Counted from the stretch's first letter, positions 14,936 to 22,836 are shown. The stretch: DNA of 35,072 nucleotides from Peptostreptococcus sp. MV1 (GCF_000758885.1 NZ_JRNB01000092.1:1-35072); one strand, 5' to 3'. A program made the numbers and translations. Notes: generated by a model from the letters alone, not told the origin.

Positions 14936-15214
14936 TGTAAACCATCTTTTAATTTTGTAAACCATCTTTGGTTTACAAAAAATCTAAGTGTAAACCATCT
15001 AAACTATAAAAAATATAGATGTTTTACAAGTTGGTTTACACCGCAAAGTAGTAATTTCAATAGATTTATTAATTTGTAAACCATGTAAACCATAAATACA
15101 TATATAATACAAAAAATATATAATTATAGAAAAAATATGAATCTATAATATCTATACGCGCTATATTTAATAACTCTATACGCGTACGTGATATTTTGGT
15201 TTACACGGTTTACA
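14936..15214. other. Candidate phage replication origin with TGTAAACCA iterons
   Basis: The 313-bp gap between the primase-helicase and VRR-NUC genes holds ten copies of TGTAAACCA or its complement. Forward: 14936, 14956, 14989, 15075, 15084. Reverse: 14969, 15020 (one mismatch), 15032, 15197, 15206 (one mismatch); positions are first bases. Copies 15075/15084 are tandem and forward, 15197/15206 tandem and reverse. They bracket about 104 bp of extremely AT-rich DNA that also contains the direct repeat TCTATACGCG at 15151 and 15175. Iterons plus an AT-rich unwinding region beside a primase-helicase is the layout of phage origins, for example in Streptococcus thermophilus phage Sfi21. Function is inferred. 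Confidence 0.7.
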
Positions 15215-15237
15215 TCTAATTTTAGGGAGATTCAGAG

Positions 15238-15549
15238 ATGTTAGAAAGAGATGTTGAAAGACGATTAGTCAAAGATATTAAAAACCTAGGGGGGTTATGT
15301 TATAAATTCGTATCTCCAGGAAATGTGGGGGTACCAGATAGGATATTAGTGCTAGAGTCAGGAGTGATTATATTTGCCGAGATAAAAGCAGATAAGGGTA
15401 AGTTGACTATGGCGCAGAGAAGTCAGATAAGTAAAATTAGGGGACGACATCAGAGGGCGGTAGTTGTCTATGGAATCCCAGGAGTTGAAAAACTAGTTGA
15501 CCTTATTAAGAGGTCTAGGTATGATTTAATACCGGATGAATTGAGGTGA
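15238..15549 (+). CDS. VRR-NUC domain nuclease
   Basis: 103 residues, a stand-alone VRR-NUC protein of the PD-(D/E)XK superfamily. ERDVERRLVKDIKNLGG gives the first helix, VSPGNVGVPDRILV the catalytic Asp turn, VIIFAEIKADKGKLT the E-x-K active site, and AQRSQISKIRGRHQ the Gln-containing helix. Bacteriophage members are structure-selective nucleases, probably resolving branched replication or recombination intermediates. Ribosome site AGGGAG. Directly downstream of the iteron region and 4 bp before the helicase gene, which it probably assists. Confidence 0.92.
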   Translation: MLERDVERRLVKDIKNLGGLCYKFVSPGNVGVPDRILVLESGVIIFAEIKADKGKLTMAQRSQISKIRGRHQRAVVVYGIPGVEKLVDLIKRSRYDLIPDELR

Positions 15550-15553
15550 TCAA

Positions 15554-16918
15554 GTGAGTTTGAAACTACATCCATACCAAGCACATTGTGTGGATAAGAT
15601 TTTGGAAAATGACAATATAGGCTTGTTCCTTGACATGGGATTAGGCAAGACCCTTATAACACTGACGAGTATAAATAAATTAAAGTATGATAGATTCTTA
15701 GTTAATAAGGTGCTAGTGATAGCACCTAAGAAGGTGGCGGAAGCTACCTGGCAAAATGAGATTGAAAAATGGCCAGAACTAAACCACCTAAAAGTGTCCA
15801 CAGCGCTGGGAACAGAAAGGCAGAGAATAAAGGCCCTTAATACTACAGCAGATGTGTATATCATAAACCGGGAGAACGTGGTATGGCTAGTGGATTTATA
15901 TCAGAATAATTGGCCGTTTGATATGGTGGTGTGTGATGAATTTTCCAGTTTTAAATCCTATCAGGCAAAGAGGTTTAAAGCACTAAAATCAGTTAAACCA
16001 CACATCAAAAGACTTATAGGATTGACTGGAACACCAAGCCCTAATGGACTATTAGACTTGTGGAGCCAGGTGTATTTACTAGATAGTGGCCAAAGATTGG
16101 GTAAAAGCTTTTTTGGGTTTAGGGCCAATTATTTTAAGTCTGATTACATGGGCTATTCATATGAACCCGTGGAAAATACAGAAAAGCTAATCACAGATAA
16201 GATATCAGATATTTGTATTTCTATGAAGGCAGAAGATTACCTGGATCTACCACCAGTAACAGATAATATTATCCCAGTTAGATTAACACCTAAAGCAGAG
16301 AAGCAATACAAAACTATGGAGCGTGATATGATATTGGCCGTTCCTGATGCAGAAGATATAGACGCCACGAGTGCAGCAGCTTTATCTAATAAATTACTAC
16401 AACTAGCCAACGGGGCAATTTATGATGAGGACCATAATTATCACGAAATCCATGGCTGTAAGATAGATGCATTTATGGAGCTTATAGAACAGCTAAATGG
16501 CAAGAGTGCGTTAGTGTTTTATAACTACCAACATGACCTTGTAAGGCTTCAGGATGTATTAGCCAAGACTAAGCTAAGGGTTAAGAAGCTAGAGGGCCCA
16601 CAGGACCAACTAGACTGGAATAATGGTAAGATAGATATACTACTTACCCACCCAGCTAGTTCAGCTTATGGACTTAACCTACAGCAGGGTGGAAATCACG
16701 TAGTATGGTTTGGTCTTAACTGGAACTACGAACTATACACACAGGCAAATAAAAGACTACATAGGCAGGGCCAGACAGAAAAGGTTATAATACATCACCT
16801 GGTAACACAGGATACGAGAGATGAAGATGTTATGGAAGCCTTAAGACGTAAAGAAGACGTGCAGAACTATGTACTAGATAGCTTAAAGGCTAGAATTAAG
16901 AGGGTTAAGGGGGAGTGA
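15554..16918 (+). CDS. SNF2-family DEAD-box-like helicase
   Basis: 454 residues, GTG start after GAGGTGA. Superfamily 2 motifs: Q-like LHPYQAHCV (5-13), Walker A DMGLGKT (about 27-33), APKK (Ia), DEFS (motif II, about 129), GLTGTPSPNG (III), and in the second RecA domain ALVFYNY, LLTHPASSAYGLNLQQGGN (V) and QANKRLHRQGQ (VI, about 396-406). ATP-dependent DNA translocase acting in replication or recombination, as in many temperate siphophages that pair it with VRR-NUC. Intact. It ends just before the late regulator gene. Confidence 0.93.
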   Translation: MSLKLHPYQAHCVDKILENDNIGLFLDMGLGKTLITLTSINKLKYDRFLVNKVLVIAPKKVAEATWQNEIEKWPELNHLKVSTALGTERQRIKALNTTADVYIINRENVVWLVDLYQNNWPFDMVVCDEFSSFKSYQAKRFKALKSVKPHIKRLIGLTGTPSPNGLLDLWSQVYLLDSGQRLGKSFFGFRANYFKSDYMGYSYEPVENTEKLITDKISDICISMKAEDYLDLPPVTDNIIPVRLTPKAEKQYKTMERDMILAVPDAEDIDATSAAALSNKLLQLANGAIYDEDHNYHEIHGCKIDAFMELIEQLNGKSALVFYNYQHDLVRLQDVLAKTKLRVKKLEGPQDQLDWNNGKIDILLTHPASSAYGLNLQQGGNHVVWFGLNWNYELYTQANKRLHRQGQTEKVIIHHLVTQDTRDEDVMEALRRKEDVQNYVLDSLKARIKRVKGE

Positions 16919-16920
16919 TC

Positions 16921-17325
16921 ATGACACCAAAGAAATACTTAGAACAAATTCAGATATTAGAGACCAAGATAAATTTAAAAAAGGACCAGATACTAGAGGA
17001 GAGAGCAAGGGCCCAGTCGTGTACTGTAGTCATGTCAGAGAGGGTACAAACGTCACCTTGTGGAGATAGCCTACCCAACATAATTAATAGAATATGTGAG
17101 TTTGAAAAGGATATGGACAACCTAATTGATGAACTGATTGACCTAAAACGAGATATAATAGCTAAGCTAGACCAGATGACTAACCCAGACCATATCAGGA
17201 TTTTAGATATGAAATATCTTAAGGGCAAGAATTTAGTTGAGGTAGCGTGCGAATTAAACTACAGCTACAGGCAGGTTAAGAGAAAACACGGATGGGCGTT
17301 AGAAGAATTCAAGCAATTTATGTAA
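16921..17325 (+). CDS. DUF1492/ArpU-type late transcription regulator
   Basis: 134 residues from ATG 16921 (AAGGGGGAG upstream; an in-frame GTG at 16915 overlaps it). The N-terminal two thirds is a coiled helix (YLEQIQILETKINLKKDQIL; FEKDMDNLIDELIDLKRDI). The C-terminus is a sigma region 4-like helix-turn-helix (RILDMKYLKGKNLVEVACELNYSYRQVKRKHGWALEEF). Families of this shape (DUF1492, ArpU, RinA) activate late genes of Gram-positive phages. It is the last early gene, and the TGTCCCC repeats begin 3 bp after its stop, the expected target site. Confidence 0.8.
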   Translation: MTPKKYLEQIQILETKINLKKDQILEERARAQSCTVVMSERVQTSPCGDSLPNIINRICEFEKDMDNLIDELIDLKRDIIAKLDQMTNPDHIRILDMKYLKGKNLVEVACELNYSYRQVKRKHGWALEEFKQFM

Positions 17326-17327
17326 AG

Positions 17328-17362
17328 ATGTCCCCTAATGTCCCCGTATCATGTGATATTAT
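17328..17362 (+). promoter_or_regulatory. Activator-dependent late promoter with TGTCCCC repeats
   Basis: TGTCCCC occurs at 17329-17335 and 17339-17345, exactly 10 bp apart, so both lie on one face of the helix. TATTAT at 17357-17362, within TGTGATATTAT, is the -10; a 17-bp spacer puts the -35 (17334-17339) within the repeats, where no TTGACA-like hexamer exists. An activator site replacing the -35 fits control by the adjacent DUF1492/ArpU-type protein. Same-position direct repeats are common in related phages. Confidence 0.65.
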
Positions 17363-17370
17363 GGTATCGT

Positions 17371-17434
17371 GGAAATATAAAGGACAGCCATTAAACACGT
17401 GTCACAATATTCAGGGCAAAAGCCTTTTATTTCC
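17371..17434 (+). ncRNA. Structured leader element of the late transcript
   Basis: GGAAATATAAAGG (17371-17383) pairs with CCTTTTATTTCC (17423-17434): twelve base pairs with one bulge, closing about 39 nt. Inside is the palindrome ACACGTGT (17395-17402) and a GCC/GGC pairing. It begins about where the late promoter would start transcription and precedes a terminator at 17484. It may be an antitermination or processing element. No known RNA family was recognised. Confidence 0.45.
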
Positions 17435-17483
17435 ACCACTAAATTAGGAAGTTACCATAGACCTCCTTGACTTATATATTTTG

Positions 17484-17512
17484 AAAAGGACATCCGGTTG
17501 GGTGTCTTTTTT
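17484..17512 (+). terminator. Terminator in the late leader
   Basis: AAAAGGACATCC (17484-17495) pairs with GGGTGTCTTTTT (17500-17511) through 12 pairs, two of them G-U, closed by a GGTT loop and ending in a T6 run. It separates the TGTCCCC promoter and leader from the sigma-70-like promoter at 17522. It either ends early transcription or is read through when the late regulator is present. Confidence 0.75.
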
Positions 17513-17521
17513 ATTAACCGC

Positions 17522-17550
17522 TTGTTTGAAAAACATTAATGCGATATAAT
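17522..17550 (+). promoter_or_regulatory. Sigma-70-type promoter before the packaging genes
   Basis: TTGTTT (17522-17527), a 17-bp spacer and a perfect TATAAT (17545-17550). It would start transcription about 35 bp before the small gene at 17594. As it looks activator-independent, it may give expression of that gene even in the lysogen, with the terminator at 17774 limiting flow into the terminase genes. Confidence 0.65.
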
Positions 17551-17593
17551 ATTAGTGGTAATAATTAAACAGTTAGTTAAGGGGGGAATGAAA

Positions 17594-17788
17594 GTGTCAT
17601 TGATATCAACTTATGTCCAGATTAAGGACGAGGACGAACCTAGGAAAACTTATAAAGTTTCAAGCATGCCTTTAGATTCAAATAGGGGTTTAATGTATAA
17701 ACTGGAAGGCATAAATAGGGTTTTTCTGGAATCAGAATTGATTTTTATTGACTCAAGTAATCTGATAACAGACAAAGAGGACCTGTAA
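17594..17788 (+). CDS. Hypothetical 64-aa protein upstream of terminase
   Basis: 64 residues from GTG 17594, which is 7 nt after AAGGGGGG; an in-frame ATG at 17588 sits only 1 nt from it. The sequence is a small strand-rich protein (STYVQIKDEDEPRKTYKVSS, then LESELIFIDSS). No family recognised. It has its own promoter and its stop codon lies inside the loop of its own terminator, so it forms a separate transcription unit between early and late operons, a place where phages often carry accessory genes. Confidence 0.65.
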   Translation: MSLISTYVQIKDEDEPRKTYKVSSMPLDSNRGLMYKLEGINRVFLESELIFIDSSNLITDKEDL

Positions 17789-17801
17789 TGGGTTCTTTTT
17801 T
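17774..17801 (+). terminator. Terminator overlapping the end of the 64-aa gene
   Basis: AAAGAGGACC (17774-17783) pairs with GGTTCTTTTT (17791-17800), ten pairs with two G-U, loop TGTAATG, and a T-run running to 17801. The TAA stop (17786-17788) lies in the loop, so translation and termination are linked. Confidence 0.75.
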
Positions 17802-17832
17802 CATACAATAAATTGAAAGTGAGGTGAGCCTG

Positions 17833-18342
17833 ATGGCAAAATTAACCGACAAACAACGTCGATTTGTAGAAGAATATTTAATCGATCTTAACGCCACTCA
17901 GGCGGCCATAAGAGCAGGATATTCAGTAAAAACTGCTAAAGAAATTGCAGCACAAAACTTAACAAAACTTAACATTTCAAACGAGATTGCTAAGGCAATG
18001 GCAGAAAGGTCAAGAAGAACAGGGGTATCAGCAGATAGAGTTATAGAGGAGTTAGCCAAGATAGGATTTGTTAATATATGTGATGTAGTTGATGTAACAA
18101 CAGGTAGGGTGTATTTGGGTGCTAAAAAAGATGACCTGGCCAGCGTTCAGTCAATTAAAATCAAAGAAACTGAATTCGGTACAGAGCAGGAAGTTAAGCT
18201 ATACGATAAGAAATCCGCACTAGAATTACTTGGAAAGCACTTAGGTATATTTACAGACAAGATAAATATTAATGCCAATGTAGACAGCCGAAAACTAGAT
18301 GATGTCATCAGTCAGTTAGGTGGTGAGGGCTTAGATGAATGA
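17833..18342 (+). CDS. terS: Terminase small subunit
   Basis: 169 residues from ATG 17833, 5 nt after GAGGTGA; the GTG at 17824 lies in that ribosome site. Clear Terminase_2 family: KLTDKQRRFVEEYLIDLNATQAAIRAGYS forms the N-terminal helix-turn-helix, and AAQNLTKLNISNEIAKAMAER the following helix. The C-terminal part (KKSALELLGKHLGIF) is the usual oligomerisation tail. It recognises the packaging site of phage DNA and loads the large subunit. The gene overlaps the large subunit gene by 8 bp. Confidence 0.95.
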   Translation: MAKLTDKQRRFVEEYLIDLNATQAAIRAGYSVKTAKEIAAQNLTKLNISNEIAKAMAERSRRTGVSADRVIEELAKIGFVNICDVVDVTTGRVYLGAKKDDLASVQSIKIKETEFGTEQEVKLYDKKSALELLGKHLGIFTDKININANVDSRKLDDVISQLGGEGLDE

Positions 18343-19729
18343 TCATGTAATGCCACTATCACCCAAGTATATAGATTTTTGTAATACTGTTAATGGTGTT
18401 GATGTTGATGTATTAGAGGGAACAACCGCTTCTGGCAAAACTACGATTGGTGCAGGTGTGAAATTTATGCGTATGGTGTCTAGATCAAGTAAGAAACTTC
18501 ACATCATAGCTGCAAAGACCACTGGTATAGCAGAAAAGAACATACTAAATCCAGACTATGGTATTTTAGATATTCACCCCAGTGCAGAATATTATGGTAA
18601 TGGCGATAAGTCTGACAAGATTCCACACATTAAGTTTGAGGGTAAGATTATATACATACTGGGCTATGATAATAGGGATAAGTGGAAAATGGCTCTAGGC
18701 GGTCAGTATGGGTGTGTATACATAGACGAGTGTAACACCGCGGATATAGACTTTATGCGAGAAATTGTATCCAGAAATGACTACATGTTACTGACCTTAA
18801 ATCCTGATGACCCTAGTTTGCCTGTGTATGATGAATTCATAAATAGATCCAGACCATATAAGAAATATAAGGCAGATGTCCCACTTGAGATTATGGAAGA
18901 TCTAGAAAAAGTAGAGCCGACACCTAAGTGGCGATATTGGTTTTTTACTTTCAATGATAACCTCAGTTTATCTCCTGAGGAGATAGAGAAGAAAAAAAGG
19001 TCAGTACCTAAAGGGACCAAACTGTATAAGAATAAGATACTAGGGTTAAGAGGTAGGGCAACAGGGTTGGTATTCCCCAACTTTGATAGGCAGGTTCATG
19101 TAAAATCGAAGAAGTGGCTTAGAGATAGACTTGATGAAAAGTACTGCAAGGAACATAAAATAAAGCAGTGGAAATTAATACATTTTACGGGCGCATTAGA
19201 TACATCATATTCAAGTGAAAGCCCGGATACATTCGCCATGAGTTTTCAAGGAATTACTGATACTGGCGTGTTGATATATCTTGAAGAAGAGGTATACAAT
19301 AACGCTAAGTTAACGCAGCCACTAGCACCTAGTGACGTAGCACCGTTATTTTATGAGTTCCTGGAAAGAAATAGGGTAAAGTGGGGATTTAGTCCCGACA
19401 ACTTTATAGATTCAGCAGACCAGGCCACAATGACCGAAATTAACAAGTTTAGGCGTAGAAACCCAAAGGCATCTGTGTATAGATTTAATAATGCGTGGAA
19501 GAAGATGACCATAATAGATCGTATCCATCTGATGTTAGGTTGGCTAAATTATGATGATGGCCAAGAACCATATTATTATGTACTTGACCACAACACACAC
19601 CACATTAGGGAGATGGAGACCTATAGCTGGAAAGAAGATAAATATGAGCCAGAAGACCGTAACGACCACACAATAAATAGTGGCCAGTATGGTTTTATTC
19701 CATATAAATTTAGTATAGGAGAGAGGTGA
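18335..19729 (+). CDS. terL: Terminase large subunit (PBSX/SPP1 type)
   Basis: 464 residues. The packaging ATPase has Walker A EGTTASGKTT (about residues 29-38) and Walker B CVYIDECN (about 128-135), with the coupling motif LLTLNPDD near 150. The C-terminal RNase H-like nuclease shows the metal-binding aspartates in ALDTSYSSESPD (about 287), FIDSADQAT (about 360) and the final EDRNDHTINSGQYG. It translocates DNA into the prohead through the portal encoded 4 bp downstream. Complete and intact. The family is usually associated with headful packaging, though cos packaging cannot be excluded. Confidence 0.95.
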   Translation: MNDHVMPLSPKYIDFCNTVNGVDVDVLEGTTASGKTTIGAGVKFMRMVSRSSKKLHIIAAKTTGIAEKNILNPDYGILDIHPSAEYYGNGDKSDKIPHIKFEGKIIYILGYDNRDKWKMALGGQYGCVYIDECNTADIDFMREIVSRNDYMLLTLNPDDPSLPVYDEFINRSRPYKKYKADVPLEIMEDLEKVEPTPKWRYWFFTFNDNLSLSPEEIEKKKRSVPKGTKLYKNKILGLRGRATGLVFPNFDRQVHVKSKKWLRDRLDEKYCKEHKIKQWKLIHFTGALDTSYSSESPDTFAMSFQGITDTGVLIYLEEEVYNNAKLTQPLAPSDVAPLFYEFLERNRVKWGFSPDNFIDSADQATMTEINKFRRRNPKASVYRFNNAWKKMTIIDRIHLMLGWLNYDDGQEPYYYVLDHNTHHIREMETYSWKEDKYEPEDRNDHTINSGQYGFIPYKFSIGER

Positions 19730-19733
19730 TAAA

Positions 19734-21248
19734 GTGATAAATGTTATAAAAAATAATACTGATATACCAGTTAATTTGACAGAGTTAATCAGTTTTAATA
19801 ATAACTGTATAAAAAACAGGATTTGGTATAGAGGAGATCCATCAGAGCTAGAAGAATTCTTTAAGTCAGCTATTAACTCAGATAGTGTAAGTAGGGCTAG
19901 ATTTTGGGCGTCTGTCCCAGCTAGCGGTACTATAAGAAAATTCCACAGTGGAATATACGCAACTATTATTGACTCTATCACCGATTTAATATTAGGTGAT
20001 TATGAGGGGTTACAGGTTGGAGATTTACAGGACGGAAAAAACCAGATATTGGATAGCTGGGAAGAAATAGCCAAAGACAATAACTTTGATAGTGAACTAT
20101 TCAGAGACGCGATTACTGATACATTGATTGTTGGCGATGGCGTTTTTAAATTTTCCTACGATAAGGAAATTTCGGATTACCCTATTATAGAATTTGTATC
20201 GGGTGAGGATCTAGAAATATTAGTAAAAAGAGGTAGACCCGTTGAGTATAGATTCTATAGTCACTACAAAAAAGACAGCAGGAATTATAAGCTTGTTGAA
20301 TCCTATAAAAAAGGGGCTATTGGGTATAAGTTGGTAGATGAGCACGGTAAGGAAGTGCCAATATCAACCGTTGAAGAAATAAAAGACTTAACAGATGTTA
20401 CCTGGTCGGGTAACTTCTTTTTGTGTGTGCCTCTAAGATTTTATAAGTCCCCTAAAGATAGAAACAGGGGGATGGGAATACTGGACCGTAAAAGTGATAA
20501 TATAGATGCATTAGACGAGGTAGTCTCACAATGGATAGAAGCAATAAGGGACGGTAAGGTGAAAACTTATATTCCTGAATCTCTTCTGCCTAAGGACCCT
20601 GAAACAGGTAGGGTGTTATCACCAAGTTCATTTGACAACAAGTTTATGAGAACAGACACGCCTATGAGAGAGGGTCAGTCAGATAAGATCGAACAGGTGC
20701 AGGCGATTATTAACTATGATGCCTTTGTCAGTACATATGCTAGCCTTTTAGACTTAGTGCTGCAAGGGATAGTATCACCATCAACACTTGGAATTGACTT
20801 AAAAAAGACAGACAATGCAGAGGCCCAGAGAGAAAAGGAAAAAACCACACTAAAGACTAGGGGTAAGATAGTTGATACTCTTATGGAAGTTATTCCACAG
20901 GTCGTTAATACCGCCCTAATCACACAACAAATTATAGAGAACAAAGGCGTAGGTGTTGTTGTGCCGGATAATGATGTGTCTTTGTTGTTTGGTGAATACG
21001 CAAGCCCTTCTTTTGAGGACAGAGTGGATACTACATCTAAGGCAGCTGCTGCTAATATCATGAGTATCGAAAGGCAAGTAGATGAGTTATGGGGTGATAG
21101 TTTAACCCCTGAAGAAAAAGAAGAAGAGGTTGAAAGGATAAAAAACTTAAGAGGGGTAAGCCTTGTTGAAGAAGATCCTGAAGATGTACACGATTTAGGT
21201 GGTGATCCAATTGAAACGGAGCCGGAAGAAGAATCTAAGGACGAATAG
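19734..21248 (+). CDS. Portal protein (SPP1 gp6-like)
   Basis: 504 residues, GTG start after AGAGAGGTGAT. The SPP1 gp6-type pattern is visible: NNNCIKNRIWYRGDPSELEEFF at the start, RFWASVPASGTIRKFHSGI near 60, then PLRFYKSPKDRNRGMGILD, and LGIDLKKTDNAEAQREKEKTT near 355. The C-terminus is very acidic (EDPEDVHDLGGD and EEES). Twelve copies form the DNA channel at one vertex of the prohead. It is followed, with overlap, by the minor capsid gene, the standard order in SPP1-like modules. Confidence 0.95.
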   Translation: MINVIKNNTDIPVNLTELISFNNNCIKNRIWYRGDPSELEEFFKSAINSDSVSRARFWASVPASGTIRKFHSGIYATIIDSITDLILGDYEGLQVGDLQDGKNQILDSWEEIAKDNNFDSELFRDAITDTLIVGDGVFKFSYDKEISDYPIIEFVSGEDLEILVKRGRPVEYRFYSHYKKDSRNYKLVESYKKGAIGYKLVDEHGKEVPISTVEEIKDLTDVTWSGNFFLCVPLRFYKSPKDRNRGMGILDRKSDNIDALDEVVSQWIEAIRDGKVKTYIPESLLPKDPETGRVLSPSSFDNKFMRTDTPMREGQSDKIEQVQAIINYDAFVSTYASLLDLVLQGIVSPSTLGIDLKKTDNAEAQREKEKTTLKTRGKIVDTLMEVIPQVVNTALITQQIIENKGVGVVVPDNDVSLLFGEYASPSFEDRVDTTSKAAAANIMSIERQVDELWGDSLTPEEKEEEVERIKNLRGVSLVEEDPEDVHDLGGDPIETEPEEESKDE

Positions 21249-22404
21249 CCAACCCTGGGATGACATAACCTACATCTATCAGAAGATGGAACTGGAACTA
21301 GTCGCATCCATGAAGAGAAACTTAGTCAAACATGAGAAGGAAGAAATGAAACACGGCTTTAAGTGGGAGCAGTGGCAGGCTGCCAAACTTAGAGATATGG
21401 AAAGATTTAGGAAAGAGAATCAAGATATTATAAGTTCCTATGAGCCTGAAATTGAAAAAGTAATACAGACAGCACTGATAAATACCTACGATATGGGGGT
21501 TAAATTAGCTACTGACAGCCTCATAGAAACCGAGCAATTAAATCTTGATAATAATATTAGGATAGCTTTACCAAAACTAACAGAGCCTGTTATAGAGCCT
21601 CACAAATTAATACCAAGTGAGTCAGTAACTAAGGAAGAAGTTAAGCAAGCCCTAAAAGAGTTTGAAATGTCAGGCAGAGTAAAAGAAAATGTGTTTTTTA
21701 GAATCAATGATGACAAGCTAAAAGCCTTGATTAAGGAAACAAAGAAAGCTGTAGCAGATCCAACAAAGGCTATCTTGAGATACCAGGATGACCAATACAG
21801 ACAGATTATAACTAGGGCCCAGGTAGGCTTATCTAATGGCAGTTTAACTCTTGAACAAGCTATAGACCAGGCCACAAGTGATTACCTAAGAGCTGGGATA
21901 TCTAACATAGAGTATAAAAATGGTAATAGGGTAAATATAGCAGATTATGCCACTATGTGCCTAAGGACATCTAACCATAAGGCTTTTTTACACGGTCAGG
22001 GTGCTAAAAGAAAACAAATGGGCGTTACAACAGTTTTAGTGTCGCAACACCTAACCGCATGCCCTTTATGCGTACCTTGGCAAAACAGGGTCTTAATTGA
22101 TGATATATTCAGTGGTGGAAGTAAGGAAGATGGACCATACCCACTACTAAGTGAAGCGGTTGACGAGGGGTTACTTCATGTTAATTGCCAGCATAATCTA
22201 AATACATTTTATCCTGGCATAAGCACAATACCCCCAACACTTGACCCTGACAAAGTAGACGAGGCGTATAAGGAAACTCAAAAACAAAGACGTATACAGA
22301 GGGATATTAGGCGTCAAAAAAGAGTAGTAGCAGGCACAGCAGATTCAACTAATTTCAACAATGAAAAAAGAAAGCTGGAAGCCTTAGAAAGGGAATCTAT
22401 ATAA
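21211..22404 (+). CDS. Minor capsid protein (phage_min_cap2, MuF-related)
   Basis: 397 residues if started at TTG 21211, which follows AGGTGGTGAT in the pattern of other TTG starts here; an ATG at 21286 is an alternative. It overlaps the portal gene by 38 bp. A long helical N-terminal half precedes a MuF-like C-terminal part: YATMCLRTSNHKAFLHGQG, the Cys motif CPLCVPWQN, DGPYPLLSEAVDEG and HVNCQHNLNTFYPG. The paired Cys/His look like a metal site. Packaged in low copy in the head, such proteins may be ejected with DNA. No polymorphic toxin domain follows the motif. Confidence 0.88.
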   Translation: MKRSRKKNLRTNSQPWDDITYIYQKMELELVASMKRNLVKHEKEEMKHGFKWEQWQAAKLRDMERFRKENQDIISSYEPEIEKVIQTALINTYDMGVKLATDSLIETEQLNLDNNIRIALPKLTEPVIEPHKLIPSESVTKEEVKQALKEFEMSGRVKENVFFRINDDKLKALIKETKKAVADPTKAILRYQDDQYRQIITRAQVGLSNGSLTLEQAIDQATSDYLRAGISNIEYKNGNRVNIADYATMCLRTSNHKAFLHGQGAKRKQMGVTTVLVSQHLTACPLCVPWQNRVLIDDIFSGGSKEDGPYPLLSEAVDEGLLHVNCQHNLNTFYPGISTIPPTLDPDKVDEAYKETQKQRRIQRDIRRQKRVVAGTADSTNFNNEKRKLEALERESI

Positions 22405-22413
22405 CGGATTTTA

Positions 22414-22473
22414 GCTAAAATTCGACGTATAAATATTTATATGATGGAAAAAGGCGAAAATTCGTCGTATAAA
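22414..22473 (+). repeat. Pair of 20-bp direct repeats before DUF6275
   Basis: AAAATTCGACGTATAAA (22417-22433) and AAAATTCGTCGTATAAA (22457-22473) differ at one base; preceding GCT and GCG extend them to 20 bp with 18 matches. Period 40 bp. They fill most of the 90-bp gap between the minor capsid and DUF6275 genes. The second contains CGAAAATTCGT, one base from the core of the repressor operator at 4814-4829. Confidence 0.75.
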
Positions 22474-22494
22474 AGTTGAGAAAGGATAATTAAT

Positions 22495-22836
22495 ATGATA
22501 AGTAACGAGAGATTTATAAGTTTGTGCGTCCAGAAGGTAATGCTATATGAAAATGCAAGGGAAGACCAGGACGAGTTCTTAAATATTGATGATGTGTTTG
22601 TCGTATGGTCTTGCAAGACACTACAGAATAGCAAATGCTTAGTTAGTGCCAAGAACAAGGGAGCCTATTACTATGAGTTTACCATGAATGGTGATAAGGG
22701 AGAAATATACATGGATGTATATAAGAAAGTTGAAAATATCCCACTAGACCTAGATGGAAACAGAATAACAACAAGGGTAAGAGAAACAAAAATAACACCT
22801 AAAAATTGTATAGTTTCAACTGGTTGTTGCGGTTAA
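22495..22836 (+). CDS. DUF6275 family phage protein
   Basis: 113 residues with AAAGGAT before the ATG. The family signature is DDVFVVWSCKTLQNSKCLVSA followed by YYYEFTMNGDKGEIYMDVYKK. Cysteines are unusually frequent (five, two adjacent in GCCG at the end). Function unknown; members occur between minor capsid and scaffold genes in Firmicute siphophages. Here it is flanked by direct repeats upstream and hairpin-rich non-coding DNA downstream. Confidence 0.8.
   Translation: MISNERFISLCVQKVMLYENAREDQDEFLNIDDVFVVWSCKTLQNSKCLVSAKNKGAYYYEFTMNGDKGEIYMDVYKKVENIPLDLDGNRITTRVRETKITPKNCIVSTGCCG

Noticed and set aside
14936-15214. CRISPR-like array from the repeated TGTAAACCA motif
   Set aside because: The motif is only 9 bp, occurs in both orientations and at irregular distances, with no cas genes nearby.
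20714-21307. A 197-codon minus-strand frame across the portal/minor capsid junction
   Set aside because: Ser/Leu-rich shadow frame without a ribosome site; both plus-strand genes are clearly recognised.
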